A stretch of DNA of 64,000 nt from Streptomyces sp. HUAS CB01 (lineage in GTDB: Bacteria > Actinomycetota > Actinomycetes > Streptomycetales > Streptomycetaceae). A program made the position numbers and the translations under genes. The notes under the pieces were generated by a model that worked only from the letters and a program-made list of their open reading frames with translations, did no database searches and was not told the origin of the DNA. Each line of letters opens with the position of its first letter. Position 1 is the stretch's first letter. This document shows positions 63,116 through 64,000 of this stretch, piece by piece. The stretch covers positions 7,843,501-7,907,500 of the forward strand of contig NZ_CP129137.1 of NCBI RefSeq assembly GCF_030406905.1, given 5' to 3'.

Positions 63116-64000
63116 ATGCGGGCTTTTCAACTCGTCGGTTGGCGGCAGCCGCCCGAACTGCGCGAGGTGCCGGTGCCCGAGCCCGGCGCGGGCCAGGTCC
63201 TGGTGAAGGTCGCAGGTGCCGGTGCCTGTCACTCCGATCTGCACATCATGCAAGCACCCGAACCGCTACCCGGCTTCACGAACCCGCCCTTCACGCTCGG
63301 CCATGAGAACGCGGGATGGGTGGAGCGGCTGGGACTGGGCGTCACCGGGTTCCAGCCCGGAGATCCTGTGATCGTCTACGGCTCCTGGGGTTGTGGCATC
63401 TGCCCAAGCTGCCGTCAAGGCCAGGAGAACTACTGCCAGAGGCGCGCGGGTGAGGGCCCGGGCCTGCGCGGTGGACACGACGGCGGCATGGCCGAGTACC
63501 TGCTGGTCCCGGCCGTGCGCTACCTGATACCGCTCGGCACCGTCGATCCCCGCCAGGCCGCCCCGCTCAGCGACGCCGGACTGACCAGCTATCACGCTGT
63601 GAAACGGTCGCTGCACCTGCTGGGGCCGGGCTCGACCGCGGTCGTGATCGGGGCCGGCGGTCTGGGTCAGATGGCCATCCAGATCCTGCGCGCGCTCAGC
63701 ACGGCGACCACCGTCGTCGCCGTGGACACCGACGCCGGCAAGCTGGAGACCGCCAGGCGTATGGGCGCCGACGAGGCTCTGCTCTCGGGCGACGAGGCGG
63801 TCGCGCGCATCAAGGACATGACGGGGCAGCAGGGCGCTCAGCTCGTGCTGGACATGGTCGGCGCAGAGCCGACGCTGCGGATGGCCGCCCGGGTGGCCAG
63901 GGTGCTCGGGCACCTGACCATCGTCGGTCTCGGCGGCGGAGCCCTGCCCGTCGACTTCTCCAGTCCGCCGCACGAGTGCTCGGTCGCCTCGCCCTACTGG
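63116..64000 (+). CDS. Zinc-dependent alcohol dehydrogenase, cut by the window edge
   Basis: The first 295 residues of a medium-chain dehydrogenase starting at ATG 63116 (MRAFQLVGWRQPPELREVPV), preceded by GTGAAGGA. Catalytic zinc ligands: Cys in GAGACHSDLHIM and His in TLGHENAGWV. Structural zinc: Cys in CGICPSCRQGQENYC. The cofactor fold shows VVIGAGGLGQMAIQILRAL and VVAVDTDAGKLE. The gene continues beyond 64000. It ends the visible P450 operon and is the likely second step after hydroxylation. Confidence 0.92.
   Translation, partial: MRAFQLVGWRQPPELREVPVPEPGAGQVLVKVAGAGACHSDLHIMQAPEPLPGFTNPPFTLGHENAGWVERLGLGVTGFQPGDPVIVYGSWGCGICPSCRQGQENYCQRRAGEGPGLRGGHDGGMAEYLLVPAVRYLIPLGTVDPRQAAPLSDAGLTSYHAVKRSLHLLGPGSTAVVIGAGGLGQMAIQILRALSTATTVVAVDTDAGKLETARRMGADEALLSGDEAVARIKDMTGQQGAQLVLDMVGAEPTLRMAARVARVLGHLTIVGLGGGALPVDFSSPPHECSVASPYW

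Overview
The window is high-GC actinobacterial DNA, almost certainly from a Streptomyces-type genome. It is GC-rich throughout, has GTG and TTG starts, and carries three SsgA-like sporulation/cell-division proteins, a GlxA-type AraC regulator, DUF4328 and DUF4097 proteins and many TetR regulators. It contains an unusually large number of decayed genes, IS relics and duplicated modules, as expected for an accessory or subtelomeric region. I see no rRNA, tRNA or CRISPR array.

Layout. (1) 0-7.4 kb: a DUF4328 membrane protein, a frameshifted membrane protein, an Lrp/AsnC regulator divergent from an SMP-30 lactonase, a dead IS630-type element (about 4618-6273) with a passenger gene and 29/30-bp inverted repeats, and relics of a histidine kinase/response regulator pair. 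(2) 8-16.3 kb: a secreted lysyl-oxidase-like protein, an ECF sigma relic, a saccharopine-dehydrogenase-like oxidoreductase divergent from a GlxA regulator, a serine hydrolase, and a DUF4097 protein divergent from an HTH/GbsR-MarR regulator. (3) 16.6-35.9 kb: a potassium island with an APC permease, a KimA-like K+ importer, intact KdpD, an orphan second KdpB divergent from a second KdpF, a KdpD relic, a complete kdpFABC operon and a truncated, frameshifted KdpE. Tandem 11-bp CGTCAG-type direct repeats stand before the K+ genes and look like KdpE boxes, although no intact KdpE is present here.

(4) 36-38 kb and 55.9-58.2 kb: two related modules, each with SsgA-like protein(s) and a small secreted His/Asp/Gly-rich protein. 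Both have a pair of near-perfect palindromes (core CCRTACG-N-CGTAYGG) whose centres are 34 bp apart. The same palindrome occurs as two pairs (23 bp apart) between a CYP102-type self-sufficient P450 and a TetR gene at 51.5 kb, and once at the start codon of a paralogous TetR gene at 46.1 kb. This suggests an undescribed TetR regulon linking the P450, the SsgA-like proteins and the secreted proteins. (5) 38.7-46 kb: a five-gene aromatic-catabolism operon (extradiol dioxygenase, FAH-family hydrolase, MhpA-like hydroxylase, acetoacetyl-CoA synthetase, nitroreductase) with a divergent TetR regulator and a good intrinsic terminator. (6) 47-54.3 kb: a zinc alcohol dehydrogenase, the CYP102-type P450, TetR and a DHA2-type MFS exporter. 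(7) 54.3-60.1 kb: decayed DNA holding the second SsgA-like module and relics of IclR, IS110 and ferredoxin-reductase genes. (8) 60.1-64 kb: a class I P450 system (ferredoxin, ferredoxin reductase, P450) with an alcohol dehydrogenase that runs off the right edge.
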